From Streptomyces sp. R41 (lineage in GTDB: Bacteria > Actinomycetota > Actinomycetes > Streptomycetales > Streptomycetaceae), in assembly GCF_041053055.1 (NCBI RefSeq), contig NZ_CP163443.1:6183001-6247000 (forward strand): a DNA stretch of 64,000 nt, in the 5' to 3' direction. Shown in pieces: positions 8,523-16,540 of the stretch; within the stretch, counting starts at the first letter, position 1; every line of letters begins with the position of its first letter. The translations under genes and the position numbers were made by a program. A model generated the notes under the pieces. That model worked only from the letters and a program-made list of their open reading frames with translations. It searched no databases and was not told where the DNA came from.

Positions 8523-9722
8523 ATGGCACCGTACGAATCCGACGACAGCACGAAGGTCGATGAGACCGAGGACGTGCGCGCCGGGCGACGCAAAGCCGCG
8601 CGGTACGTCGTTCCGGTCGCGGTGGTGGGGGTGGCGGCGGCGACCATCGGGCTCGTCCCGGCGCTCGCCGACTCCGGCGACCCCGACCTGCCGAAGATCA
8701 CCGCACAGCAGCTCATCGAGAAGATCGCCAAGTCCGACGTCCAGCAGCTGTCCGGCACGGTCAAGGTCAGCACCGATCTCGGACTGCCCAGCCTGGGCGG
8801 CCTGGAGAGCGGCTTCGCGTCCGGCGCGGCCAAGGGCGACGGCGGCTCCTCCGCCGACCCGCAGTCCAAGCTGCTCGAACTCGCCTCCGGCACGCACACG
8901 CTGCGCGTCGCGGCCGACGGCCCGGACAAGGGCAAGGTCTCCCTGCTGGACAGCGCCGCCGAGTACAGCGTCATCCACAACGGCAACGAGGTGTGGGCGT
9001 ACGACAGCAAGTCGAACGAGGCCTACCACGCGACCGCGCCCAAGTCCGAGAGCCGTAAGGAGAAGGAGGAGGTCCCCTCCACGCCCAAGGACTTCGCCGA
9101 CGAGGCCCTGAAGTCGGTCGACGGCACCACCTCCGTGACCGTCGACGGCACCGCGCAGGTCGCCGGCCGTGACGCGTACAAGCTCCTCATCAAGCCGAAG
9201 CAGTCCGGCTCCACGGTCGGCGCGATCAGCATCGCGGTGGACGCGAAGACCGGGCTGCCGCTGAAGTTCACGCTGACCCCGGCGAGCGGTGGCTCCGCCG
9301 TCGTGGACGCGGGCTTCACCAAGGTCGACTTCGCCAAGCCGGCCGCGTCGACGTTCGACTTCACTCCGCCGAAGGGCGCGAAGGTCACCGAGGGCGACGA
9401 CCTGAAGAGCGAGGAGAAGGCGCAGCCGAAGTCCGACGAGGACTTCGCCAAGGGACTCGACGGTCTGAAGACCATCGGCAAGGGCTGGAACTCCATCGCC
9501 GTGTTCGACACGGGCGGCGAGGGCGTACCGTCCGGCTCCTCCGGCAACGGCGACGTCGACGGGTTCCTGAACTCCCTCGGCGACCACGTCACCGGCAAGT
9601 TCGGCTCGGGCACGGTCTTCTCGACCCGCCTGGTCAACGCGCTGATCACGGACGACGGCAAGGTGTACGCCGGTGCCGTCACCAAGGACGCGCTGGTGAA
9701 GGCGGCCGACGCCGCCCAGTGA
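8523..9722 (+). CDS. LolA-like / DUF2092-type periplasmic-side protein
   Basis: A 399-residue protein with a cytoplasmic basic/acidic start, one N-terminal hydrophobic segment (about 29-50, YVVPVAVVGVAAATIGLVPALA) acting as signal or anchor, then an extracytoplasmic domain. Blocks such as LSGTVKVSTDLGLP, VWAYDSKSNEAYHAT and GTAQVAGRDAYKLLIKPK match the LolA-like lipoprotein-carrier/sigma-factor-regulator fold. In Gram-positives the role is unknown; lipid or lipoprotein handling is an inference. An ABC exporter follows after 33 bases on the same strand, suggesting a three-gene transport operon. Confidence 0.8.
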   Translation: MAPYESDDSTKVDETEDVRAGRRKAARYVVPVAVVGVAAATIGLVPALADSGDPDLPKITAQQLIEKIAKSDVQQLSGTVKVSTDLGLPSLGGLESGFASGAAKGDGGSSADPQSKLLELASGTHTLRVAADGPDKGKVSLLDSAAEYSVIHNGNEVWAYDSKSNEAYHATAPKSESRKEKEEVPSTPKDFADEALKSVDGTTSVTVDGTAQVAGRDAYKLLIKPKQSGSTVGAISIAVDAKTGLPLKFTLTPASGGSAVVDAGFTKVDFAKPAASTFDFTPPKGAKVTEGDDLKSEEKAQPKSDEDFAKGLDGLKTIGKGWNSIAVFDTGGEGVPSGSSGNGDVDGFLNSLGDHVTGKFGSGTVFSTRLVNALITDDGKVYAGAVTKDALVKAADAAQ

Positions 9723-9755
9723 TTACCGTATGCGCACCATGAATTGAGGGAGCCC

Positions 9756-10748
9756 ATGGAGGAACTGTCCGCCGCGGAACCGGACATGGCGGACACGGGA
9801 GGCGCAGTGGTCGCGGAGGACACCGTGATCGCCACCCGTGCGCTCACCAAGCGCTACCGCGGCGGACAGCTCGCCGTCGACGGCCTGGACCTGACCGTCC
9901 CGGCAGGCAGCGTCTTCGGCTTCCTCGGGCCGAACGGCTCGGGCAAGACGACCACCATCCGCATGCTGATGGGCCTGATCGAGCCGACCTCGGGCACGGC
10001 ACGGGTGCTGGGGCAGCCCATGCCCCGCGCCACCCGCGCCGTGCTCCCGCACGTCGGCGCCCTCATCGAGGGCCCCGCGCTGTACGGCTTCCTCTCCGGG
10101 CGCGACAACCTCATCCGCTACGACGCCGCCGACCCGACGGCCGACCCGCGCACCCGGCGTACACGCGTCGCGGCCGCCCTCGACCGGGTCGGGCTCACCG
10201 CCGCGGCCGCCAAGAAGGCGAAGGCGTACTCGCTCGGCATGAAGCAGCGGCTCGGGCTCGCGGCGGCGCTGCTCCAGCCCCGCCGGCTGCTCGTCCTGGA
10301 CGAGCCGACCAACGGACTGGATCCGCAGGGCATGCGCGAAATCCGCTCCCTGGTCAGGGAGCTGGCCTCCGACGGCACGACCGTCTTCCTCTCCTCGCAC
10401 CTCCTCGACGAGATCGAGCAGGTGTGCACGCACGCGGCCGTGATGGCGCAGGGGCGGCTCATCACCCAGGGCGCGGTGGCCGATCTCGCCGCGGGCGCGC
10501 GGGGCCGCCTGGTCGTGACCACCCCCGACCCCGGGGACGCGGCGCGCGTACTGAAGGAACAGGGCGTCGCGGATCTCATCGTGACCGAGACGGGCGTGAC
10601 CGCAGAGCCTCCGGACCGCGAACTCGCCGAGCTGAACGCCGCGTTGGTCACGGCGGGCGTCCGGGTCCGCGGCTTCGGGGTCGAACGGGCCTCGCTGGAG
10701 GACGCGTTCGTGGCGCTGACGGGGGAGGGGTTCGATGTCGCGGGCTGA
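9756..10748 (+). CDS. ABC transporter ATP-binding protein
   Basis: A 330-residue ABC ATPase of the drug/ABC-2 export type. It has Walker A GPNGSGKTT (about residue 58), signature YSLGMKQR, and Walker B LLVLDEPTNGLDP, followed by the H-loop SSHLLDE. The C-terminal ~80 residues match the extended domain of CcmA/DrrA-like proteins. ATG 9756 is preferred over TTG 9744 because GAGGG lies properly upstream. It overlaps the permease gene by 14 bases, implying coupled translation. Its cargo is unknown; the upstream LolA-like gene suggests an envelope substrate. Confidence 0.93.
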   Translation: MEELSAAEPDMADTGGAVVAEDTVIATRALTKRYRGGQLAVDGLDLTVPAGSVFGFLGPNGSGKTTTIRMLMGLIEPTSGTARVLGQPMPRATRAVLPHVGALIEGPALYGFLSGRDNLIRYDAADPTADPRTRRTRVAAALDRVGLTAAAAKKAKAYSLGMKQRLGLAAALLQPRRLLVLDEPTNGLDPQGMREIRSLVRELASDGTTVFLSSHLLDEIEQVCTHAAVMAQGRLITQGAVADLAAGARGRLVVTTPDPGDAARVLKEQGVADLIVTETGVTAEPPDRELAELNAALVTAGVRVRGFGVERASLEDAFVALTGEGFDVAG

Positions 10749-11625
10749 AGTCGTGACGGCAGAAGCTCAGGTCAGGCGGGCGCCCAGCCCGCTGTGGACC
10801 TTCGGGCTCTTCCGCAGCGAGCTCGTCACCACCTTCCGGCGCTGGCGGACGATCGCGCTGCTCGGCGTGCTGGCGGCCGTGCCGATCCTCATCGGCATCG
10901 CGATCAAGATCGAGACGAGCGACGGCTCGGCGGCCGGCGGTGGCGGCGGCGAAGGACCGGCGTTCATCTCGCAGATCACCAACAACGGTCTGTTCCTGGT
11001 GTTCACGGCGCTGGCTGCGACGCTTCCCTTCTTCCTGCCGATGGCGATCGGTGTCATCGCGGGCGACGCGATCGCGGGCGAGGCCAACGCGGGAACGCTC
11101 CGCTATCTCCTGGTCGCCCCCGCGGGCCGTACGCGCCTGCTCCTCACCAAGTACGCGACCACGATGACGTTCTGTCTGGTCGCGACCCTGGTCGTGGCGA
11201 CGTCCGCGCTCATCGTGGGTGCGCTGCTGTTCCCGCTGGGCGAGCTGACCACGATTTCCGGGACCCGGATCAGCTTCACCGAGGGGCTCGGGCGGGCCCT
11301 GCTCATCGCGCTGGTCGTGGCCGCCTCACTGATCGGCGTCGCGGCGCTCGGCCTGTTCGTCTCCACCCTGACCAACAGCGGCATCGCGGCGATGGCGACG
11401 ACGGTCGGCCTCCTCATCACCATCCAGATCCTGGACCAGATCCCCCAGCTCCACGCGCTCCAGCCGTACTTCTTCTCCCACTACTGGCTGTCCTTCGCCG
11501 ACCTCATGCGCGACCCGGTGTACTGGGACGATCTGGTCCGCAACCTCGGGCTTCAGGCGCTGTACGCGGCCGTGTTCGGATCGGCGGCGTGGGCGCGGTT
11601 CACCGTGAAGGACATCACGGCGTAG
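10735..11625 (+). CDS. ABC-2 type transporter permease
   Basis: A 296-residue membrane protein with about six hydrophobic segments. The first begins near residue 38 (TIALLGVLAAVPILIGIAI) and the last is near the C-terminus. A loop of Gly/Ser residues follows TM1. IAGDAIAGEANAGTLRYLLVAPAGRTRLLLTKY is the amphipathic motif typical of ABC-2 permeases. It pairs with the overlapping ATPase. It ends 3 bases before the stop codon of the convergent flavin reductase. Confidence 0.9.
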   Translation: MSRAEVVTAEAQVRRAPSPLWTFGLFRSELVTTFRRWRTIALLGVLAAVPILIGIAIKIETSDGSAAGGGGGEGPAFISQITNNGLFLVFTALAATLPFFLPMAIGVIAGDAIAGEANAGTLRYLLVAPAGRTRLLLTKYATTMTFCLVATLVVATSALIVGALLFPLGELTTISGTRISFTEGLGRALLIALVVAASLIGVAALGLFVSTLTNSGIAAMATTVGLLITIQILDQIPQLHALQPYFFSHYWLSFADLMRDPVYWDDLVRNLGLQALYAAVFGSAAWARFTVKDITA

Positions 11626-11628
11626 GAC

Positions 11629-12222
11629 TCACTGGGCGGCGGCCTCGTGCGGGAAGCGGGCGAGCGGCGGGTCCTGTGCGAAGAAGGTCTTCGCGCGTGC
11701 CAGCGCCTGCGTGTCGCTCAGTACGTCACCGCGCGCGCTGCCGTTGCCGAGCAGCACCCCGCCGAAGCGCATCTTCATGTACGCGGCGGAGTTGTTGAGC
11801 GTGCCGATCAACGGCTCGGCGACTTCCGGTTCCGTGTCCGCGAGGGCGGTGACACCCCAGAGGGTGCGACCGGCCAGGGTCGCCTTGAAGTCGACACCGG
11901 GGGTGCGCAGCCAGCCCGACCAGTAGTCCAGGTAGCGCTTGGTGAGGCTGGAGACCGAGTACCAGTACAGCGGCGAGGCGATCACGATGTCGGTGGCCGC
12001 GAGCGTGGCGTCGAGCAGCAGCGCCGGGTTGCTCCCGTCGGGAGAGCGCACGTGGTCGCTGTCGCGCCGCAGGTCCACGAAGTCGGGCAGCGGGTGCTCG
12101 GCGAGGCTCAGCCATCGCTGTTCGACATCTGCGGGCAGTTGTTCGGCGGCCTTGCGGGCCAGTATCTCGGTGTTGCCCTCGGAACGGCTGCTGCCGAGCA
12201 GGAACAGGAATCGGCGGTTCAT
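11629..12222 (-). CDS. NADPH-dependent FMN reductase / flavodoxin-like oxidoreductase
   Basis: A 197-residue flavodoxin-fold protein. It opens with FLFLLGSSRSEGNTE, the phosphate-binding loop for FMN, and has SPLYWYSVSSLTKRYLDYWSGW, the flavin-ring-contacting loop of the iron-sulfur flavoprotein/NADPH-dependent FMN reductase group. Cytosolic; reduces flavins or quinones using NAD(P)H. Start 12222 follows a GGGGGACC-type site. The preceding DNA (12223-12300) is AT-richer and probably holds the promoter. Confidence 0.85.
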   Translation of the reverse strand: MNRRFLFLLGSSRSEGNTEILARKAAEQLPADVEQRWLSLAEHPLPDFVDLRRDSDHVRSPDGSNPALLLDATLAATDIVIASPLYWYSVSSLTKRYLDYWSGWLRTPGVDFKATLAGRTLWGVTALADTEPEVAEPLIGTLNNSAAYMKMRFGGVLLGNGSARGDVLSDTQALARAKTFFAQDPPLARFPHEAAAQ

Positions 12223-12362
12223 GGGTCCCCCTTTGAGTGCGCGCGAGTGCGCGGCGAACGACGGCTACATGCGTGCACAATATATGCGTACGCATCTAAG
12301 TGTCCAGGGTGGGGTGGGGGGGCTGGTCGGTCGCGGCGCAGAGGAGTCCGGGCGTCAGGCTT

Positions 12363-12584
12363 GGGACGGGCGATCCGGTCGTGCAGGCATTGGGCAGGGC
12401 GGACCGGCTGTTTCGGGCTCCGGGCAGGGCGGACCGGCCGCTTCAGGCTCCGAGCAGGGCGGACCGGCTGCTTCAGGCTCCGAGCAGGGCGGACCGGCTG
12501 CTTCAGGCTCCGAGCAGGGCAATCCGGTCGTGCAGGCTTCGAGCAGGGCAGACCGACTGTTTCAGGCTTCGAGCAGGGCTGCCT
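12363..12584. repeat. Minisatellite, ~30-bp unit, about seven copies
   Basis: Tandem imperfect copies of a 30-bp unit whose core is GGGCGGACCGGCTGCTTCAG followed by GCTCCGAGCA. Central copies are almost identical and outer copies diverge (TTTCGGGCTCCGGGCA; AATCCGGTCGTGCAGG). The array occupies most of the 360-bp gap between the flavin reductase and Nudix genes and ends at the Nudix stop codon. It is open in several frames only because 30 is a multiple of 3; no start or RBS supports a peptide. Confidence 0.9.
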
Positions 12585-13113
12585 ATGCTCCCAGGTCCAG
12601 CAGGAGAGCCATGACGCCGACCAGCGTCGCGCTGCTGACGATCTCCCGGCGGGCGATCATCCCGGGGATGTCGGCCAGCGGGATCCACTCGAGGCGGTCC
12701 GACTCATTGCGTTCGGTCGGCTCGCCGACCCGGGTCGCCCGGTCCGCGCGGAACACGAAGTGCTGGGAGTCGGTGATCCCGCCGGCCGGCTGCGCGTAGA
12801 TCAACTCCCGTAGCGAGTCCGGGCGCCAGCCTGTCTCCTCCTCCAGCTCCCGCGCCGCCGCGTCCTCGGGACGCTCCCCATCCTCGACCAGGCCCATGGG
12901 CAGCTCCCAGCCCCAGGTGTCCGTGACGAAGCGGTGCCGCCACATCATCAGTACGCGCCGCTGTCCGTCCACCGCCGCGGTGACGGCGACGTCCCGCAGC
13001 CTGACGACGTGGTAGTCGGCGCGGGTGCCGTCGGGCCGTTCGACGTCGAGGGAACGCAGGCGGACCCACGGGGTTTCGTGCAGGGTGCGCTCGCCGTGGA
13101 CGGTCCATCGCAT
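12583..13113 (-). CDS. NUDIX hydrolase
   Basis: A 176-residue protein with the Nudix box GLVEDGERPEDAAARELEEETGW (G-x5-E-x7-REUxEExGU, fully conserved) that binds Mg and hydrolyses nucleoside-diphosphate-linked substrates. The surrounding layout (YHVVRLRDVAVTAAVDGQRRVLMMWRHRF) resembles ADP-ribose pyrophosphatase-like members; the substrate is uncertain. ATG 13113 overlaps the stop of the upstream amidase gene (TGATG), so translation is likely coupled. A minisatellite abuts its 3' end. Confidence 0.92.
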   Translation of the reverse strand: MRWTVHGERTLHETPWVRLRSLDVERPDGTRADYHVVRLRDVAVTAAVDGQRRVLMMWRHRFVTDTWGWELPMGLVEDGERPEDAAARELEEETGWRPDSLRELIYAQPAGGITDSQHFVFRADRATRVGEPTERNESDRLEWIPLADIPGMIARREIVSSATLVGVMALLLDLGA

Positions 13114-14717
13114 CAGTTGGGGTCCTGTTCTCTCGTCCGATTGAGCCCGTTCAGCCGTGGGAACTCGCTTCGCCGATCGAGCTCGTCCAGCTGCGCGACC
13201 CGTAGGAGCAGCGGCTCGGCGCCGTGCCGGGCCACGAGCTGGAGGCCGACCGGGCAGCCGTCGGGGCCAAGGCCCGCGGGGATGCTCGCCGCGGGGTGGC
13301 CGCTCAGATTGAACGCCCAGGTCAGGGCGGTGGAGTAGCGATCGCCCGGTCCCTCGTGGCCGTGCGGCGGATTGGGTGTGGTCGGGGTCAGCAGCAGCGG
13401 AGTCTCGGCGAAGAGCCCGGCGAGCAGGTGGTCGTTCGCCTCCTGGAGCGGCTGAGCCACGGCGGCATCGGCACCCGGCGTCCGCAGCGCCAGCCAGGCG
13501 GGGCCCGGGTCGGCCAGGCATACGTCCTGGGACACCAGCCGTACGATCCCTGCCTCGACGAGGCGCCCCACCGCGCCGTACGCGAGGGCCGCGATGTCCG
13601 CATCGGTGTCGGCGAAGCCGAGGTCGGGGGACCAGATGGCGGGGATGGGGGACGGGGTCGGAGGCTGGCTCGGGTGCGGGTGCGGGTGCGGGTGCGGGTG
13701 CGGGTGCGGGTGTGGGCGTGGGGCCTGGCTCGGGCGCGGGTACTGGTACGGGTTCTGGCTTTGGTCCGACTCCTGGTTCGAGCCTGGTTTCCGGCTCGGG
13801 GCGGGGCGATGGCTCGGGTGCGGGTGCGGGTGCGGGTGCGGGTGCGGGTTCGGGTTCGGGTTCGGGCGATGGCTCTGGTCCGAATCCGGCCTTGGGGTCG
13901 GGTTCCGGCGCGCGTCCGAGAGCGGGCTCGGGTCCGAATCCGGGCTCAGGTCCGAATCCGGGCTCGGGTTCGGGCCCTGGCTCGCGTGGCCCAAGTCCGG
14001 ACCCTGGTCCGGTGTCCGGCCCGGGGCCTGGTCCAGTGTTTGGCCCGGTGTCCGGTCCGGCCTCCGCGGTGGGCCGCCGGACACGACCCGCCAGTACGCG
14101 GCCGCGTCCGACGCGTGGCGTGTGAGGACGCCGGCCGCCGTGAGGCCCGTACGGTCGGTGGAGGGGAGTCGGGCGTTCGTGGTCTTGAGGCCGAAGACGC
14201 CGCACCATGCGGCGGGGATCCGTACGGAGCCCGCGCCGTCGCTGCCGGTCGCCATCGGCACCAGTCCCGCGGCGACGGCGGCCGCGGACCCGGCCGAGGA
14301 GCCGCCCGGGGTCCGGTCGGCCCGCCAGGGGTTGACGGTCCGTCCGTGGGCCCCGAGCCCCCATGTCTGCCAGGCCGTACCCGGGCCGGGCACCGAGGTG
14401 GCCCCCACGGGCACGCACCCGGCAGCGACCAGCGCGCCCGCCGTTCGCAGTCCGCGGCGCCCCTTCACGCCGATCGGAACCCCCGCGAGCGGCAGCCACT
14501 CGCCCGCGGCGACCCGCGCGTCCACCTCGCCCGCCCGGCGCAGCGCCTCCTCGCCCCATACCTCGGCGAACGCGGACAGGGTCGGCTCCACCCGCTCGAT
14601 CCGCGCCAGCGAGGCGGCGACCACGTCCACGGCGCGGACCGTGCGCGCTCGGACGGCAGCGGCGATGCCCTCGGCCGACAAGGACGGATAGCCGTCCGGC
14701 GACAGATCCAGTTCCAT
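13113..14717 (-). CDS. Amidase-signature enzyme with ~150-residue low-complexity insert
   Basis: A 534-residue amidase-signature protein. The catalytic triad is visible: Lys85 (VPIGVKG), cis-Ser in GGSSAGSAAA (140-141) and nucleophile Ser164 in GSDGAGSVRIPA. The C-terminal part (TPTTPNPPHGHEG, NLSGHPAASIPAGLGPDGCPVGLQLVA) is normal for the family. Between about residues 216 and 370 the fold is interrupted by a Pro/Asp/Ser/His-rich stretch containing two pure His-Pro arrays encoded by hexamer repeats. Removing it leaves ~380 residues, slightly short for the family. Activity is plausible if the insert is a surface loop. It is coupled to the downstream Nudix gene; the substrate is unknown. Confidence 0.85.
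   Translation of the reverse strand: MELDLSPDGYPSLSAEGIAAAVRARTVRAVDVVAASLARIERVEPTLSAFAEVWGEEALRRAGEVDARVAAGEWLPLAGVPIGVKGRRGLRTAGALVAAGCVPVGATSVPGPGTAWQTWGLGAHGRTVNPWRADRTPGGSSAGSAAAVAAGLVPMATGSDGAGSVRIPAAWCGVFGLKTTNARLPSTDRTGLTAAGVLTRHASDAAAYWRVVSGGPPRRPDRTPGQTLDQAPGRTPDQGPDLGHASQGPNPSPDSDLSPDSDPSPLSDARRNPTPRPDSDQSHRPNPNPNPHPHPHPHPHPSHRPAPSRKPGSNQESDQSQNPYQYPRPSQAPRPHPHPHPHPHPHPHPSQPPTPSPIPAIWSPDLGFADTDADIAALAYGAVGRLVEAGIVRLVSQDVCLADPGPAWLALRTPGADAAVAQPLQEANDHLLAGLFAETPLLLTPTTPNPPHGHEGPGDRYSTALTWAFNLSGHPAASIPAGLGPDGCPVGLQLVARHGAEPLLLRVAQLDELDRRSEFPRLNGLNRTREQDPN
13640..14075. repeat. Hexanucleotide microsatellite inside the amidase gene
   Basis: Plus-strand GGGTGC/GGGTTC hexamers form two nearly pure arrays (about 13673-13720 and 13815-13865), embedded in degenerate 6/12/18-bp repeats (GGCTCGGGTCCGAATCCG and similar). 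Because the unit is 6 bp, copy-number change would keep the amidase reading frame and only change the His-Pro/Asn-Pro tract length. Confidence 0.9.
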
Positions 14718-14794
14718 GGGTTCTCGGAGACTCCCTCGGCATGGTGTGTACGGCATGGTGTGTACGGCGTGACTGCGGCCAACTCGTACGCGGC

Positions 14795-15979
14795 TCAGCG
14801 GGCGGGACCACCGCCGGGTCCCGGTGGCTTCGGCTGCTGGGGGAGCTGCGGGCGGAGCGGCGCCGACGGGCCGGCGGCGGGAGGTCGTCCCGGCACGCTT
14901 CCGTCGCCGGAGGCACTGCCACCGACCCCGCGAAGCCTCGCGGCCTGCGCCACGGGATTACCCGGAGCCGCAGCAGACTGCGGACCAGCCGACGTGCCCG
15001 GACCAGCCGACGCCGCCGCAGCCGCGGAGGCCGTCGACACCACCGAAGCCGTAGGTGCTGCAGCAGGCGCCGCCGGTGTCGCGGACGCTCCCTGGGCCAA
15101 CTGCTCCTTCGTCAGATACGGGCGGGGCTCGACCTTCCAGGACGGAGCCGCCGGGTCGACCTCCTTGCGGACCACCCGTTCCATGAGGGTCGCCATCTCG
15201 ACCGGGCCGATGCCGCCGGGCACGGGAGTGAGGTGCTGCGGGATGTCGTACGCCGCGCGCTGGACGTCTCCACGCACGCTCCCGTCCGGCTGCGGCACGA
15301 AACCGGAGTCGACGACGAGCCGGTGGTGCGGCCGGAGGTGGTCGGGGCCGAGGATGCCCGGGTTGCCGGTGACGGAGACGACGATGTCGGCGTCCCGTAC
15401 CCGCTTCACGTCGTCACCGGCGTCGAGTTCCATCAGGCGGTGTCCCCGCTCCCGCAGGGTGTTCACCACGCCCTGTCCCACGAAGCCCTTGCTGCCCACG
15501 ACGGCGATCGTCGGGTCGTCCCGCGCGAAGGGCTCCACCACACGGCAGATGCCCTCGGCCGTGGCGCACGCGGTGTACTGCGAACGCCCCTTGAGCAGGG
15601 CGTCGATGTCCTTGGCCGGGTCCATGCGCTCGACGAGCGGGCGCAGCTGGGCCGGCGGCGGGAACTGGACGATGATGGCGCGGGTCGCGGGATCCTGGTT
15701 GGCACGGTCGAGGACCTCGGCGAACTGCGCACGTGTGGTTCCCGGCGGCATCACGACGTGGTCCGCCTTGAAGCCCAGGTGCTCGAAGCTCTTCACCTTC
15801 TGCTCGGCGGAGACCTTGGAGGCCTCAAGACGCACCCGCCAGTCCGGCGGATCCGTGGCGGCGGGCTCGAAACGGATGATGGCCACCCGCTGTCCCGTGG
15901 GCTCCACCGCATCCCGGTAGGGCCGGTAGAGCTCCTTGGCCTGCCTCAGGACGTCCCGTCCCGACACATGCTGAGTCAT
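14795..15979 (-). CDS. FolD-like methylenetetrahydrofolate dehydrogenase/cyclohydrolase family protein
   Basis: A 394-residue protein. Residues 1 to ~295 resemble FolD: PPAQLRPLVERMDPAKDIDALL, a nucleotide-binding segment VVGSKGFVGQGVVNTLRERGH, DIVVSVTGNPGIL, and the signature VPGGIGPVEMATLMERVV. The last ~100 residues are an Ala/Pro/Gly-rich tail. The Tyr-x-x-x-Lys pair that is catalytic in FolD is not obvious; QKVK aligns with the Lys but the Tyr position is not Tyr, so normal folate activity is uncertain. It sits last in a toxin-like operon, 7 bases after an unknown ORF and downstream of a zeta-type kinase. Start 15979 has GAGG 5 bases upstream. Confidence 0.8.
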   Translation of the reverse strand: MTQHVSGRDVLRQAKELYRPYRDAVEPTGQRVAIIRFEPAATDPPDWRVRLEASKVSAEQKVKSFEHLGFKADHVVMPPGTTRAQFAEVLDRANQDPATRAIIVQFPPPAQLRPLVERMDPAKDIDALLKGRSQYTACATAEGICRVVEPFARDDPTIAVVGSKGFVGQGVVNTLRERGHRLMELDAGDDVKRVRDADIVVSVTGNPGILGPDHLRPHHRLVVDSGFVPQPDGSVRGDVQRAAYDIPQHLTPVPGGIGPVEMATLMERVVRKEVDPAAPSWKVEPRPYLTKEQLAQGASATPAAPAAAPTASVVSTASAAAAASAGPGTSAGPQSAAAPGNPVAQAARLRGVGGSASGDGSVPGRPPAAGPSAPLRPQLPQQPKPPGPGGGPAR

Positions 15980-15986
15980 CGTCACC

Positions 15987-16451
15987 TCACCCCGTGCGAC
16001 CGATCCGCACGAGCACTTGGGCGACGGGTTCGAGCTTGCGGCCCAGCAGCTCCTCCACCTCGCTCGCCGACAGCGGCCGGTCGCCGCTCAGGTCGTCGTG
16101 GTGTCCGGCCGGTCCGGCGGTCACGGTGATCCGGGTGAAGGTCTCGGGCCCTGTCGGGTCGTGGTACGAGAACTCCCCGAAGTGCGCGATCCAGGCGACC
16201 TGTTCGAGCCGCGCGCCGAAGCTCAGGCGCAGCGCCGGCAGCACGGCGTTCGCCACGGAGCCGAAGTCGTCCGTGATCCCGCGGTCGTCGGGGTTGCTCG
16301 CCAGCTCGGACACGACGGCCACCGCCCGGCGTCCGTCGGGGGAACGGACCGCGCGCACCAAGGTGTGCGCCCGGCCGGCCCGGTGGTGACGCCAGTCGAC
16401 GACGTCCTCGAAGTAGTCGACGCGCGGGTGAGGGGGGTGCGGGTGGTTCAT
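15987..16451 (-). CDS. Hypothetical protein in zeta-toxin operon (154 aa)
   Basis: A 154-residue soluble protein of unrecognised family. It begins with a Pro/His stretch (MNHPHPPHPRVDYFEDVVDW), has a mixed alpha/beta core (AVAVVSELASNPDDRGITDDFGSVANAVL; VAWIAHFGEFSYHD) and ends SASEVEELLGRKLEPVAQVLVRIG. A clear AAGGAGAAG site precedes ATG 16451. It lies between the zeta-type gene (89-bp gap with an 18-bp repeat) and the FolD-like gene (7-bp gap). No membrane or secretion signal. Function unknown; the position suggests an accessory of the toxin module. Confidence 0.78.
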   Translation of the reverse strand: MNHPHPPHPRVDYFEDVVDWRHHRAGRAHTLVRAVRSPDGRRAVAVVSELASNPDDRGITDDFGSVANAVLPALRLSFGARLEQVAWIAHFGEFSYHDPTGPETFTRITVTAGPAGHHDDLSGDRPLSASEVEELLGRKLEPVAQVLVRIGRTG

Positions 16452-16540
16452 CCGTGCTTCTCCTTGGGATTCCAGGGCAGTTGGCGCTGTCGCCGAAGCG
16501 TGCGCCGTCGCGGAAGCGTGCGCTGTCGCGGACGCGGAAA

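Noticed and set aside
12300..12614. A repetitive peptide ORF (GRADRLLQAPSRADR)
   Set aside because: Open only because the 30-bp repeat is a multiple of three; no RBS, and other frames are equally open.
14730..14772. Duplicated CATGGTGTGTACGG upstream of the amidase
   Set aside because: Short local duplication outside the chosen start; no evidence for a binding site.
13224..15920. An 898-residue plus-strand ORF across the amidase and FolD-like genes
   Set aside because: Arg/Val-rich translation of repeat and antisense DNA; the minus-strand frames carry clear amidase and FolD motifs.
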